The notes under the pieces: model-generated | The model's database searches: none | What the model was told of the DNA's origin: nothing | The model's input: the letters and a program-made list of their open reading frames with translations, nothing else | DNA from: Chlorophyllum brunneum | Taxonomy: Eukaryota; Basidiomycota; Agaricomycetes; Agaricales; Agaricaceae | DNA: 64,000 nt | Assembly: GCA_963576785.1 (NCBI GenBank) | Contig: OY756150.1 | Coordinates: 496,001-560,000, forward strand | Reading direction: 5' to 3' | Shown: positions 1 to 13,483 of the stretch, piece by piece | Layout: each line of letters opens with the position of its first letter | Numbering within the stretch: the first letter of the stretch is position 1 | Position numbers and translations under genes: made by a program

Positions 1-11
1 AAGGTTCTATT

Positions 12-440
12 TGTTGTCATTTGCACTTACTACAGCTGCATTTCATGTGACTAGCTCTTCAGTATTATTCATCTAATATTCATCATCAAGGCTACACCCT
101 CTGACTCACATTATACATCTTTTCCTCATGTATTTCATGAGCTGACTGATTGCTGTCACTCCAATTATGCTACTGGACACCACTGATAATATTGCAGTGT
201 TTCAAGGGACTCTGTAGTTATTACTAACTCATTATGCATAGTTATTACTCATAGGTCTTAGGGTTTGCTACTCAGACATTTAGTATATAAAGTAGCATGT
301 ATTCCCTTATGTTTCCTTAGACAATCTACTCAATTTATACCTCACTCTACTTGACTTACAGCAACTTCACTAGTAACTTTACTATTCTAACTAACCACTA
401 TCAGTAAGTCAGATTATCCATCTGCTACTGTGTGTTACTG
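12..440 (+). repeat. 5' LTR of the Copia element, left part
   Basis: This stretch matches 31169-31597 closely along its whole length. A promoter-like TATATAAAG lies at 284-292 and is shared with the 3' LTR. The LTR stops at 440, where LINE copy 1 is inserted, and its last 12 bases are found at 13960-13971. Confidence 0.93.
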
Positions 441-524
441 CATCCCTTCTTTGACTCATACCACCACCATCAATTTGCAAAAACTTGATTATATGGTACT
501 AGTCTATTGTACTAAAGCAATTCA

Positions 525-2680
525 ATGCCAGTGTTACGATCTGACCTCTCTCCAAGGGAGCCTATGCCAGATGGCAATGGAGATATCTTTGGGAACACAA
601 CATGTGTTCCCATCCCCTCTATCTTTGCAGCCTCTCCGGCTCTGCCCCCCCCAGGCATCCTATTTCCAAGGACACCTTCCATCTCTAGGCCTGTAATCCT
701 GACTGATCAGGCCTACAGCCACACCATCCCTCCATTGGTTCTCAGTAGAAGGGCAACTACCCCCCTGCAGTCCACAGACCCCTCTATTGGTGATATGGAA
801 AAGACTATCCATAGAATATCCAAATGAGTTCGCCCAGAAGGCGACCATTACTATTCGGGCATAGACAACAAGGACTGGGCTAACCAGGTCAAGGAGGAGT
901 TGGAAGCCAAAGTCAAAGAAGAGGCCAAGCCAGAACATGAGGGTGGACTGGAAGAATTTTATGACAATGCTATTAGGGAGATTGGTAGGATCTCTGAGTG
1001 GGTTAAGGCCTACAGCACATTTAACATGAGTGGTGATGAGGGACTCGCATTTGGGCAGGCCTTCACTGAACTGACAGGGACCCTGATGAAGGCAGAATAG
1101 CTCAAGGTCGCAGTTGATGAACAGAAGAATGACCTCCATGGTTGGATGGGGGTCAACTTTGGTAAGATTACTGTCTGTGCTGAGGAAACACCTCAGCCAG
1201 ATGTCTCCCCCCTATGATGTGCAGCCTCCAAAGCCCCCATATATAAACCTGACAATGTCTGCATGGAGGTTGTTGAGTACATTGTCACTCTGGGTATTAC
1301 TGATGGCAATGAAGTCACTCATTTGGGTATCTCTGATACAAATGATCACCAAGGTGGAGTTCAAGGCCGTCACTCATAATAAGAAGAATAGGGGCCAGAA
1401 ACCCAAATCAACGGCCATGAAACCCACTATCACTGGGCCAAAGGTAACAAACTCTGCTCCCGTAATTGTGCCTGGCAAGGCTGCCAAAGCTACAGTGTCC
1501 TCCCTGAAGAATACCAAGAAACCTAAGGAAGGCATAAAAACCTTCTATGCTGCAGCTGCGGCCAAAGGTGGGAAGAACTCTGCCTCCACTCCTGCTGCCA
1601 CTGGGCGCAATCCTCTCAAATTCTTAGAGTTTGCAAGCAAGTTCCCAGAATTGTCACATGAGAAAGTGGTAGCAATATATGATGCTGCCTTCTCCACCTC
1701 CTCTCCCACGAACAAAAAGCCAGCTAAGAAAGCTGGCATAATTTGCTTCATACTGAATGGTCCCTCATGCAAGCAAGTCATCATTCCCCTTCTCACCAGG
1801 CCCAACGTCTCCAATTTCAGGACCATCATAGACTCTTTTAATGTTTGTCTTATAGCGGAGAAGTCCAAAACTAGGGTTATCACTGCCTCGCAGGGTAAGC
1901 TGGGCCTTATGGTCCACACCTTGGAGATGTTAACCCCCACTGAGCTCAACATCATCAAGGCATGGCTCAAGAAGAAATTTGGAGGAATCACTACAGGTGA
2001 AGTATCCTTCTCCAAATCTAAATTGTTCGTGAAAGTCACAGATGTCAGTTACATTACGCCACAAGGGCAGATCCTCTCCGAAGCCAATGTGGTTTCCAGT
2101 ATCCAAAGTTCCATTCATTCAGATGCCATTCAATTTGTGACACAACCAAGAGTGCGATACAACTCTAAGCACTCCGACACCTGCATGGTGTGGTTCGAAA
2201 TATGGGACTCCAAGGCAGGAACCAATATTGCGAAGATTGAGGATAAGTTCCTCAACATTTACAGAGGTCTCTTCCACATCAGGAGGGCCAATGCTAACCC
2301 GGGAGTTCCTTTCTACACCAAGTGCTGCAGATGGGGCCACCCTCTTATCCAATGCTATGTGAGGCTGTTCACTTGTGTCCACTGCAAGGGTCCTCACTCC
2401 ACTACCAACCATTGCGCCTTTGCCTTCTGCTGCAAGGGTAACGACAAAGCAGACCCATCTATTGCGGCCACCCCCACTGGAGAACCATGCCCCCATAAGG
2501 CTACGTGCTCCAACTGCAGCAAGGATTACCTCACCACTGACTGTAAATGTCAGTTTTGAAAGAAGCAATTCGACCACAACTGGCACACAAACAAAGTGCT
2601 TGAACTAAGAGCCAACAAAGGAGTCCCATTGCCCCCCTCCTCATTATCCCTGGCTAGTTGAAGCCAGACTAACCCCCCTC
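525..2680 (+). pseudogene. LINE copy 1 ORF1 (Gag-like), degenerate
   Basis: The start region MPVLRSDLSPREPMPDG aligns with copy 2 ORF1 at 5014. It is broken by stops at 825-827 and 1098-1100 and by a frame change. The homologous frame then runs from about 1340 to a stop at 2557-2559, and homology goes on to the ORF2 start. Zinc-knuckle Cys/His clusters lie near 2320-2550, as in nucleic-acid-binding Gag-like proteins. The first 75 or so codons of the long open frame beginning at 1114 are out of frame with the relatives and are not real protein. Confidence 0.85.
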
Positions 2681-2681
2681 A

Positions 2682-4929
2682 ATGAATAACGCACCTGACA
2701 ATCAAGACAGGCCTCCTCGCTTGCTTCTGAGTGAGTTGAAGGTCTGCTCTCACAACATTGGAAGATCATATGGAGTGATGGAGACAGTCCTCATGCATAG
2801 AGGTAACATCAACCTCCTCCTCATACAAGAACCCCTGTGGAGATACCTCCATGATATCCCTTCCCCCATCTCCAACGACAGTTCCCCCCTCATGGGAGGC
2901 CCAATCCACCTGGACTGGATGCTCCTCTCATATCCAATTATTGCCGAAGAAGTCCTCCAAGTTGGATACTGGCGTCACCCTCAACAGATGGTGAACATGG
3001 AACACCGTACCACTCCCTGAGTTCTTGCCTTTGCTCACAAGAGACTCAAGTGTCTCCGACCCTCTGTCAGAAAAGATATTATAGAACATTGAGACCTCCT
3101 GTGCATCTCTCTTTGTGCAGGAGGAGAAGAACTACTGTTGCTTAACGTATACAATGACAGCCATAACACTGCACTCCACTTCCTCGAGGAGCACCTCTTC
3201 GACCTTCTGCCCTTTCTCTTACTGGGTGGGGATATCAACATTTAATCTGAGTGATGAGACCCTTCAATGGACCAATATCTGGCGAGTGCAGACCATCTCC
3301 TCATGATCACCAAAGCCCTCAGCTTAGAGAGGTCAATCCCATCTGCAGCCAAACCAACATGCTACACCTCAGACCCCAACCTACCAGACACAGTCATTGA
3401 CCTGTTGTTTGTTTCAGGAATGTTGCCATATGTCCCCACCCATGCTATCCAGGAAGGCAAGCGATATAACTTGGATCACACCCCCCTTCTAATTAGAATG
3501 ACAATTCCCAAAGAGTCAGAGGAGGAAACCAAATTCCTGATGGATATCATGGAAGGGATTAACACCAAGAACTGGCCAATGAATGATGTGGATGAGCTGG
3601 AGAGAGCTGTTGCCGAATTGGGAGTTTTGTTTGACAGGTCCTGGAATCACAATGCAAAGAAGACCAAGATCACCACTAGGTCCAAGACCTGGTGAAATGA
3701 AGAATATTCTAATGCACTTGCAATGCACTGAGCAGACTGCAAGAACAAGTGCAAATAGAATGCCTTTCACAAGACTACAAGAAAAACAAAAAGAACATAT
3801 TTTGACAAGAAGATTCAAGAAATCTTGGTCAACAATCGACAACCATGGGATCTGGTACCATGGGTCAAAGCATGTGCTCTCCCAGCTACGGAAGCAACGG
3901 TTAGCCTTGTCTCACCATGGACAACCTATGGATGGCCCTTAACCAACATTACAACTCAGCCTAGGACAGACCTATCAACGCAGCTGTACTGGAAGAACTA
4001 CCACCGCCAATCAGTATGGAGAATAGGACTTCGGTTGATTTTTCTCTCCTAGAGATGAGGGAACCACTCAAGGATACCTCAAATTCTTCCACCCCTGGCT
4101 CTGAACACATCTCCTGGTCCCACCTTAAACAGATCACTACTGTCGACACTTGCACTGATCTCTTTCTCAAAGTCAGCTGCACATGCCTAAACCTTGGACA
4201 TTGGCCCTCACACTTCAAGAAGTCAATGTTGGTAATCATCCCCAAACCCAACAAACCCGACTACTCCACTCTGAAGGCATTCAGACCGATTGTCTTACTC
4301 AACATGTTTGGCAAGCTAATAGAGAAAATACTAGCCAAACAACTCCAATTTGAGGTGGTGAAATTCAAGGTTCTCCACCCTCACCAACTGGGAGCCATCC
4401 AACAACAATCTACCGAGGACGTAGGGCTTTTCCTAACCCACATTATCTGAGGAGCATGGACAAAGAAAAAGAAAACATTGGTGCTTGCATTCAATGTCAC
4501 CCAATTCTTCCCCTCTCTTAACCACAACCTCCTTACCAACATACTCAATTGGTAGGGATTCCCTTCCCAGATTGCAGGGTTCTTCAGCAACTATCTCAAA
4601 GAATGCCACACTACCTACTGGTGGAACAACAAAAACTCCCTGGAATATGATGTGGTAGTTGGAGTGGGCCAAGGCTCAGCCCTTAGCCCTATTCTCTCTG
4701 CCCTTTACCTCGCTCCCCTCCTTCAAATCTTTGACATCCACATAGAGGAACACCACAACAAATGGGACTTTGATGTCTTATCTTTTGTGGATGATGGCAC
4801 CCTTGTTGTGCAATCCCTGTCCCTCAAATGGAATGTTGAAATACTCCAACACATGTACTGCGAAATGGAGTGGCTCATGAATAAATTTGGTCTAGTGATT
4901 GAACACAGCAAGTCCAAAGTCTTCTACTT
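2682..4929 (+). pseudogene. LINE copy 1 ORF2, 5' part (endonuclease and RT)
   Basis: ORF2 begins at ATG 2682, which overlaps the ORF1 stop as ATGA. The AP-type endonuclease is recognisable (LLLIQEP near 2820; DHTPLL near 3480), followed by RT. RT motifs include the fingers region near 4230-4330, GQGSALSPILS near 4670 and the catalytic FVDDGTL near 4785. Several stops and frame changes break it. It is cut at 4929 by copy 2 and resumes at 11728. The RT active-site aspartates are kept here, unlike in copy 2. Confidence 0.88.
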
Positions 4930-5013
4930 CATCCCTTCTTTGACTCGTACTACCACCATCGATTTCACTAAAAGTTGATTACACGGTATTAGTCTATAGT
5001 ACTAGGATACACA

Positions 5014-7206
5014 ATGCCTGCGTTACATTCAAATCTCTCTCCTAGAGAGCCCACACCCGACGGCAAGGGGGAAATCTTCAGGAACACAACACGTGTTCCA
5101 CCCCCTTCCATCTTCGCAGCCCCTCCGGCTCTGCCACCCCCCAGCGTCCTGTTCCCTAGTACACCAACTATGACTAGGCCGTTCGTACCCACGGACCAAG
5201 CCTACAGTAACACTATTCCCCTGTCAGTCCAAAGCAGTAGGCCGACCACACCTACTTCGGTCACCTCAAATCCCCTCCAGGGCAAAGGAAACCGTACCAT
5301 CCACCATGTCTCCAAACGGACAAGAATCAGCGGAGACCAATACTACTCGGGAGAGAGCTGGGCTAAGCAGGTCGAAGAAGAGCTCACGCCCAAGAAGAAA
5401 GTCCAAGTCGAAGAAGACGAAGATGAAACCCAAGAGGACCAAAGAGAAGGTCCTGGAGAATTCTACGAGGATGCTGTAAAAGAGGTTGGTAAGATCTCAG
5501 AGTGGGTGAAAGCCTGCAGCACCTACAATATGAGCAGCGATGAAGGGCTTGCGTTCGGGCAAGCTTTCACGGAATTGACAGAGACCTTGAGTAAGGCGGG
5601 ATGGCTTAAGGTAGCGGTCGACGAGAGGAAAGGCAATCTCCAAGGATGGTTGGGAAAAAACTTTGGTAAGTGCACCACCATTCACGCTGAGGAAACCCCA
5701 CAGCTCAACGTTGCACACCCCTTCCGCATGGCCTCCAAAGGCCCCATGCGCAAACCTGACGACGTTCACATGGAGGTCATCGAACACATTGTCACTCTGG
5801 GCATCACCGGTGGCAATGACGTCACTCATTTGGGTATCTCTGATGATGACGTTCAAATGATCTCCGAAGCGAAGTTCAAGACCGTGGCTGATGGGAAAAA
5901 GAAGCGAGCCAGGAAGCCGAGAACTCTGGCTCCAAGAACCCCGGGGCCGACCACCGTGCCTACCAAGGCCGCCCCCACTGCCGTGCCTACCAAGGCCGTC
6001 ACTTCACCGGCATCTCAGCCTGGTGCCAAGGATGCCAAAAAACCCCAGAAGGGTCCAAAGACCTCCTACACCACTGCCACAGCCAAAAAGGGCAACAACG
6101 CCACTCCCACCACCGCCCCCTCCACCAACACTCGAGACCCTCTCAAACTCTTAGAGTTTGCGAGCAAGTTCCCTGAGCTACCCAATGAGAAGATTGTCAC
6201 GATGTATGATGCTGCCTTCTTCACCCCCGCGAACCAAAAGCCTGTTAAGAAGGCCGGCATTATTCGCTCCACCCTCAATGGTCCTTCACGCAAGTAAGTG
6301 ATCATTCCTCTTCTCACCGGTCCCAATGTCACCAACTTTGGGGCTATCATTGACTCTCTCAATGCATGCATTATTGCGGAAAAGTCCAAGACGAGGGTCA
6401 CAGCTGCCTTGCAGGGTAAGTTGGGCCTTATGGTCCACACCTCGGAGGTGTTGATCCCTACTGAGCTCGACGTCGTCAAGGCATGGCTCAAAGAGAAATT
6501 TGGAGGAGTCACCACGGGCGACGTGTCCCTCCCAAAATCCAAATCGTTCGTGAAAGTCACGGACGTCAGTTATATCACCCCCTGAGGACAAATCCTCACC
6601 GAGGCCAATGTGGTCTCCAGTGTCTGGAGTTCAATCCACTCCGATGCCATCCAATTTGCATCACAACCCCGCATTCGATGCAATTCAAAACACTCGGACA
6701 CCTGTACAGTGTGGCTCGAAATCTGGGACTCTAAGGCAGGGTCTAACTTGGCAAAGATTGAGGACAAGTTCCTCAACATTTACGGAGGGCTCTTCCACAT
6801 CAGGAAGGCGACTGCAAACCCAGGAGTACCGTTCTGCAGCAAATGCTGTCGATGGGGCCACCCCCTAGTTTGTTGCCGAGCGAGGCTTTTCACTTGTGTA
6901 CACTGCAAAGGGCCACACTCCACCATCAACCACCAATTGTTTGCCTTTTGCTGCAAGGGGAATGATAAAGCCAACCCTCCCATCACAGCTACTCCCACCG
7001 GAGAACCATGCCCTCACAAGGCTACGTGCCCCAACTGTGGCAAGGACCACCTCGCTACTGACCGAAAGTATCAGTTTTGGAAGAAGCGATTCGACCACGA
7101 CTGGCATGCGAACAAAGTGCTCGAACTACAAGCCAATAGGGGATCCCCAATGCCCGCCCCCTCCTCATCCCCGGCTAGTCAAAGCCAGACTACCCCCCCT
7201 AAATGA
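5014..7206 (+). pseudogene. LINE copy 2 ORF1 (zinc-knuckle Gag-like protein)
   Basis: About 730 codons are in one frame with only two stops, TAA at 6295-6297 and TGA at 6583-6585. At the first, copy 1 has CAA, so a C-to-T change is likely. The N-terminal half is Pro/Ser/Lys-rich, and a conserved core (EFASKFPEL, GLMVHTSEV) follows. Three Cys/His knuckles sit near 6830-7070: one CX2CX4HX4C, one CX2CX3HX4H and one CPNCGKDH. Such ORF1 proteins bind element RNA. The stop at 7204-7206 overlaps the ORF2 start. Confidence 0.9.
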
Positions 7207-10200
7207 ATAACGACCCCATCAAGCAAGACAGGCCTCCTTGTTCACTTCTGAATGAGTTGAAGGTCTGCTCTCACAACGTAGGAAGATCATATGGAGTGAT
7301 GGAGACAGTCCTCGTGCGCAGAGGTGACGTCGACCTCCTCCTCATACAAGAACCCCCTTGGAGATTTCTCCGAGATATCCCCTCATCTGTCTCTAACGAC
7401 AGATCGCCCCTTGTAGGAGGCCTAGTTCACCCAGACTGGACGCTCCTTTCATATCCAATTATCGCCGAAGAAGTCCTCCAAGTGGGACGCCGATGATACC
7501 CTCAATGCACGGTCAACATGGAACACCGTACCACACCGCAAGTCCTCGCCTTCGCTCACAAAAGGCTGAAATGACTCCAACCTTCCATCCGAAGAGATTT
7601 AATTGATCATCGAGACCTCCTGTGTGTATCTCTATATGCAGGAGGAGAAGAATTACTGCTGCTGAACGTCTATAATGACAGCCATAACACCGCACTCCAC
7701 TTCCTTGAGGAGCGACTCTTCGACCTCCCACCTTTTCTTCTTATGGGAGGAGACATCAATATTAGATTGGAGTTTTGGGACCCTTCGATGTATCAACATC
7801 CAGCGAGTGCAGACCGACTCCTTATGGTCACCAAAGCCCTTAATCTTGTAAGGACAACTCCGTTTGAGGCCAAGCCAACTCGCTATGCCTCGGACCCCAA
7901 CTTACCAGACACAGTCATCGACCTACTCTTTGTTTCAGGAATGCTACCACACATTCCCTCCCATGCTATCCAGGACAGCGATCGGTACAACTCGGACCAT
8001 GCCCCCCTGCTAATCAGGGTACCTATTCCATAGATGGATGTCGTCATCGAAAGATTGACCATCCCCAAGGATTCGGAAGAGGAAACCAGGTTCCTGACGG
8101 ACATCGTAGAGGGAATCAAGAACAAGAACTGGCCGATAAATGACGCGAACGAGCTGGAGAGAGCTGTTGCCAAATTGGGAGTTTTGTTTGACAGATTGTG
8201 GACTCAAAATGCGAAGAAGACCAAGATCACCACTAGATCCAAGACCTGGTGGAACGAGGAGTGCTCGACCACACTCGCTACACATCGCGCGGATCGCAAG
8301 AACAAGTGCAAATGGAACGCTTTTTGCAAGACCACGAGGAAAACGAAAAGAGCATACTTCGACAAAAAGATACAAGAAATCTCTGTTGACCAGAAATGCC
8401 CATGGGATCTCATGCCATGGGTCAAGGACCACGCACTCCCGGCTATGGAAGCCATGCGTCACAACGGCCGACCTTGTCTCACACTAGACAATCTGTGGAC
8501 GGCTCTCGACCAACATTACAACGCTGCCTGCAATAGACCAACAAACGCAGCAGTTCTGAATGAGCTCCCTCCTCCGAACGGAATGGAGAATAGGACTTGG
8601 GTAGACTTCTCTCTCCTCGAGATGATGGAGTCACTCAAGGATACCTTGAATTCTTTCTCCCCCGGTCCCGACCATATTTCCTGGTCCCATATCAAACAGA
8701 TTGTCGCCAATGAAACTTGCGCTGGTCTATTCCTCAAAATCGGTAGTGCGTGTTTGAACATCGGACACTGGCCTACCCACTTCAAAAAGTCAACATCGGT
8801 GATTATTCCAAAACCCAATAAATCTGACTACTCCACTCCAAAGGCGTTCCGACCGATCGTCCTCCTCAACACGTTCGGTAAGCTAATAGAGAAAATGCTC
8901 GCCAAACGACTCCAATTCAAGGCCGTTAAATTCAAGGTCCTCCATCTGCACCAATTGGGAGCGATCTGCCAAAGGTCCACTGAGGACGTGGGTCTCTTCC
9001 TGACACACATTATCCGGGGAGCTTGGACAAAGAAGAAGAAGACATTGGTGCTTGCATTCCATGTGGCCCAATTCTTCCCCTCCCTCAACCATGATCTCCT
9101 TATCAAAATTCTACGACGACAAGGATTTCCCCCCCAGGTTGCCGCATTCCTCTACAACTAACTACCTTAAGGAATGCCGCACTACCTACTGGTGGAACAA
9201 TGAAACTTCCCCGGAATACGACGCAGTGGTAGGAGTAGGTCAGGGCTCAGCCCTTAGCCCTATTCTCTCCACTCTATTCCTCGCCCCCCTCTTACACGTC
9301 TTCGACATCCATATGGAGGAACACTGCGACAAGTGGGACTTTGATGTCCTGTTGTTCATCGACAATGGCACTCTAGTCACGCAATCCCTGTCTCTGGAAA
9401 AGAACGTGGAAATCTTACAACACATGTACCGCGAAATGGAGCAGCTCATGAACAAATTCGGCCTTGAAATTGAACACGGCAAGTCTGAAATCTTTCACTT
9501 CATGCATGCAAGACAAGACTCGAATCCCTCCATCGATTTGGGATCCCCGCCATTCACTGGTCACAACCTCCTCAAACCGAAGACCCACTGGCAGTACCTC
9601 GGCTTTTATTTTGACCGGACGTTAACCTTCAAAGAACATGTTCGATTCTATTCCGCCAAGGTGATATCCATGATCAAGGCGATGAAAATGCTGGGGAACT
9701 CCGTCAGAGGTCTGTCCTCCGGCAACAAGAGGCTACTTTACCGTTCATGTGTCATTCTGGTTGTGACATACAGATACCAACTATGGTTTCATGATCGATC
9801 CTGCACCAAGGGGACCTGTGAAATCCTCAACAAAATGCAACGAAGGGCAGTGCTCTAGATTACTGGGGCCTTCCGGACTTCTCCTACTGGCGGCGTAGAG
9901 TCCCTTGCGGGGCTCATGCCCATCAAACTTCATCTCCGAAAGTTGGCCAAACGACAATCGTCGAGGCTTCATACGTTGGACGATGAACATGCTTTGGCAA
10001 GATTGACGAAGGAATTTCACTCTTCCCCCCACCGACTTCACATCAAGAACTTCACAGAGGTTCAGAAGAAGAAGACATTAGGAGCTGTGATGGACTTTTT
10101 GCACCCCACCCCCAAGACTCGGTATATAGAACATTTCGATTCTGTTTCTAAATCTCTCTGGCCCGGACGTAGGTTACTTGACCATTTCTCTACTAATGTA

Positions 10201-11256
10201 TCTTTTATAGGATTCAACTGGGAAAACCCTCACCTCTCAAAAATGCTTTGGGACGATGTAACAACGAACATGACGACGGACGCAAAATCCATCATGATCG
10301 GTATGGACGGCTCGGTCCACCCCAATCCCAATCTGCTTGCCAGCCAGTTTACGGCGGCAGCTACCATTCGACATCTAGATGGCAGGAACTCTATCATGAA
10401 GAGGCTTGGAGGAACCACGTCGACGGACACAGAACTAGTAGTGCAATACTTAGGTATTACCAAGGTGCTTGCTACTGACGAATATGACCAGGTTGAGCAC
10501 ATTCACGTGTTCACCGACTCCATCGTGGCCTCCTGGCTCCTGCTTGACTGTTCGCTGCATTCCTGCCAACGACAGTCCATCATCACATTGAAGGCGCTCC
10601 TGGCTTGGTTCAACAAGTCAGACCATCACCGCCTTTCTTTCTATCACACGCTGTCAAAATGCAAGTACAGGATACAAAAAGCCACTCACGACTGGATCCA
10701 AATGGTCGCCTGGCCTAACTGGGGTCAAAACCACCGAGTACCGAACTCAATCAACTACCTACGCAAGAAGTCCGCCAAATGTGCCATTCACACATGGCAG
10801 GCCATGTTCGGGTTCAAGGCTTACAGCGGTAGCTCCTTCCTCCACCTCCCAGTGCAAGCGAATGGGGCCTCTGCCTTACCGTCGCACATCAAGTCCGGAC
10901 CATGGATATGAGAATGCAGATACCAGCCCCAGCTCTTCGCAAGAGCCTGTCGCGCCATACTATGCCATGCCCCGATTGGAGAATATCGACTACAATTCTT
11001 TCCTAATGAGGATCTTTCGTGCCACCACTGCAACAGTCAAATGGTGCAAACGCGTTCACACATCCTGTATCGTTGTAACAACTTCGATCACCACTTCGGC
11101 ATCAACATGATCAAGACCTTCGTCAACTTCTTGCATCGCAACCCCTCCACGTTCAGCTTCCCCCCGGAACCTGACTGCCCTCATATCTGTGCCGGTTCAA
11201 TCCCACCGTTACATCGTCATCAAGTCCGAAGGAGGTTTGGGTCTGCGCCAGCATAG
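7203..11256 (+). pseudogene. LINE copy 2 ORF2 polyprotein (EN-RT-RNase H-CCHC)
   Basis: Domains in order are: an AP-like endonuclease (LLLIQEPPW near 7340, GGDIN near 7750, SDHAPLL near 7998); RT (GPDHISW near 8670, AFRPIVLLNTFGKLIEK near 8850, GQGSALSPILS near 9240); RNase H (MDGS near 10300, TEL near 10430, TDS near 10515); and a C-terminal CCHC finger near 11030-11080. Defects are stops at 7494, 7571, 8032, 9856 and 10909, plus a 4-bp tandem duplication near 9162 that shifts the frame. The RT active site reads FIDN instead of FVDD at about 9355, so this copy is doubly dead. Confidence 0.92.
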
Positions 11257-11713
11257 GATCCTTTTCTTTTCTCTTTTTTCTTTTGCTCTCCCAGTTATGG
11301 ATTTCCAATTCATTTCTCTATCTCCCCTTTCCTCGCTCGTCTACTATTTTATATAGTTTTCATTCAACTTCCATCTCTCCCGTGGTACCCGGGTAAATAC
11401 CCGCCCACACGCTATGTACCGTTTGATGTTCCCCCTTGTAATTGCGAGTAGATAGTTTCTCTTCTATCAATTTCTCTCTCTCACTCTCTCTCTTTCCAAA
11501 TTCCTTTCTTCCCCTTTTTCTGCTGAACATCGTAGGTACCAAACATCTCTCTAGTGTATGCGCTAGATGTCAACAAGTCTTGTGGGAATAGTTTACTTGT
11601 AGTTTACTTTCCCTCCTCCGAACATTCTGTACGTTCTGCCTTTGTATGTATGTACACGTGGACTGCATTCGAGCACCGCTATATAAATTGTTGATTTAAA
11701 AAAAAATAAAAAA
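11257..11713 (+). other. LINE copy 2 3' UTR and A-rich tail
   Basis: This non-coding 3' end has pyrimidine tracts (CTCTCTCTC near 11475). A conserved terminal block, GCACCGCTATATAAATTG, comes just before the tail. The same block ends copies 1, 3 and 4, so it is probably the region recognised by the element's RT. Confidence 0.85.
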
Positions 11714-11727
11714 AAAGTCTTCTACTT

Positions 11728-13483
11728 TACACGTACGAGGCAGGACTCCAATCCCTCTATTGATTTGGGTTCCCCACTGTTCACTGGTTGTACCCCCCTT
11801 AAGCCGAAAGCCCACTGGCAATATCTTGGCTTCTATTTTGACCAGACGCTAACCTTCAAGGAGCACATCCACTACTACTCTGCCAAGGTGATATCTTTGA
11901 TCAAGGTGATGAAAATACTAGGAAACTCCGTACGTGGTCTGTCCCCTAGCAACAAAAGACTACTGTATCATTCATGTGTTGTACTGGTGGCGACATATGG
12001 ATACCAATTATAGTTTCATGACAAGTCACAAACAAAAGGGACTTGCAAAATTCTTAACAAGATGCAATGGAGAGCAGTCCTATGGATAACTGGGGCCTTC
12101 CGGACTTCTCCCACTGGCAGTGTTGAGTCTCTTGCAGGGCTCATGCCCATCAAACTGCACCTCCGAAAGTTGGTTGAATGGCAAGCATTGAGGCTTCACA
12201 CATTGGACAATGAACACACACTGGCAAGATTGATGAAAGAGTATCATTCTTCCCCACACCGACTTCATATCAAGAATTTCACAGAGATTCAGAAGAAGAA
12301 AACACTTGGAGCTGTGATGGATGTTTCGCACCCCATCCCCAAGACTCAGTATATAGAACATTTCAACTCTGTTTCCAAATCTGTCTGGCCCAAATGTAGG
12401 TTACTTGACCTTTTCCCTGCTAATGTATCTTTCATAGGATTTAACTGGGACAACCCCCACCTCTCAAAGACACTTTGGGATGATGTAATGATGAATGCGA
12501 CGACGGACTTCAAGTCCATCATTATTGGCATGGACAGATTGGTCCACCCCAACCCTAACCCACTTGCTAGCCAGTTCACAGCAGCAGCCACTATTTGACA
12601 CTTAGACGGAGGGAGCTCTATCATAAAGAGATTTGGAGGAATGACATCAACTGACACTGAACTGGTCATGCAGTACCTTGGAATCACCAAAGTACTCGCC
12701 ACCAACGACTATAACCAGGTTGAACACATTTACGTGTTCACAGACTCCCTCACAGCCTCCTGGCTTCTACTTGACTGCTTGCCACACTCCTGCCAGTGAC
12801 AGTCCATCCTCACCTCGAAGGTGCTCCTGGCTTGGTTCAACAAATCCGACCAGTACTGCCTCTCATTCTACCACACTCCATCGAAGTACAAGTATGGCAT
12901 CCAAAAAGCCACGCACAACAGAATCCAAATGGTTGCCTGGCCCAATCAGGGTTGAAATCACCGCGTCCCTAACTCCATTGCCTATCTACGCAAGAAGTCC
13001 ACCGAACGCACCATTCATACATGGCAGGCCATGTTTGGGTTCAAGAAATACAGTGGTAGCTCCTTCCTCCACCTCCCGATGCGGGCAAATGGGGCCTCCA
13101 CTTTACCGTCACACATCAATTCCAGTTCCTGGATACAAGAATACGGATACCAGCCACAGCTCTTCACAAGAGTGTGTTGCACCATCCTATGCCATGCCCC
13201 AATTAGTGAATACCGACTTCAGTTCTTCCCCAATGAGGATTTATCTTGTCACCACTGTGATAATCAGATGGTCCAGACTAGGTCGCACATCCTCCATTGT
13301 TGCAACAACTTCGATCATCACTTTGGCGTTGACACCATCAAGACATTTGTCAACTTCTTGTGATACAACCCCACCACATTCAGCTTCCCTTCGGAGCCTG
13401 ATCGCCCTCATATCTGCACCAGTTCAATACCCCCGTTATACCATTGTTAAGTCCATCAGAGGTTCGGGTCCATGCCCACGTGA
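11728..13483 (+). pseudogene. LINE copy 1 ORF2, 3' part (RT thumb, RNase H, CCHC)
   Basis: This is the direct continuation of copy 1 ORF2 after the copy 2 insertion. RT C-terminal sequence (YLGFYFDQTLTFKEH near 11830) is followed by RNase H (IIIGMD near 12520, FTDS near 12740) and a CHHC finger near 13250. Stops such as TAG at 12012 and TGA at 12596 and 12797 disable it. The homologous end codon is at 13481-13483, followed by the 3' UTR and tail to 13945. Confidence 0.88.

Larger units (their letters stand above)
4930..11713 (+). mobile_element. Tad1-like LINE copy 2, full length, inserted in copy 1
   Basis: This copy starts with the same 5' sequence as copy 1 (CATCCCTTCTTTGACTC) and ends in an A-rich tail with TAAAA units. 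A perfect 14-bp target duplication AAAGTCTTCTACTT lies at 4916-4929 and 11714-11727. Its length of 6.8 kb equals that of copy 1 without the insertion, so both appear full length. It is the best-preserved of the four LINE copies in the window and serves as the reference for the others. Confidence 0.94.

Noticed and set aside
1114..1340. N-terminal part of a 481-codon open frame
   Set aside because: Out of frame with ORF1 of the related LINE copy 2. Only the part after about 1340 is homologous, so the early codons are a chance frame.
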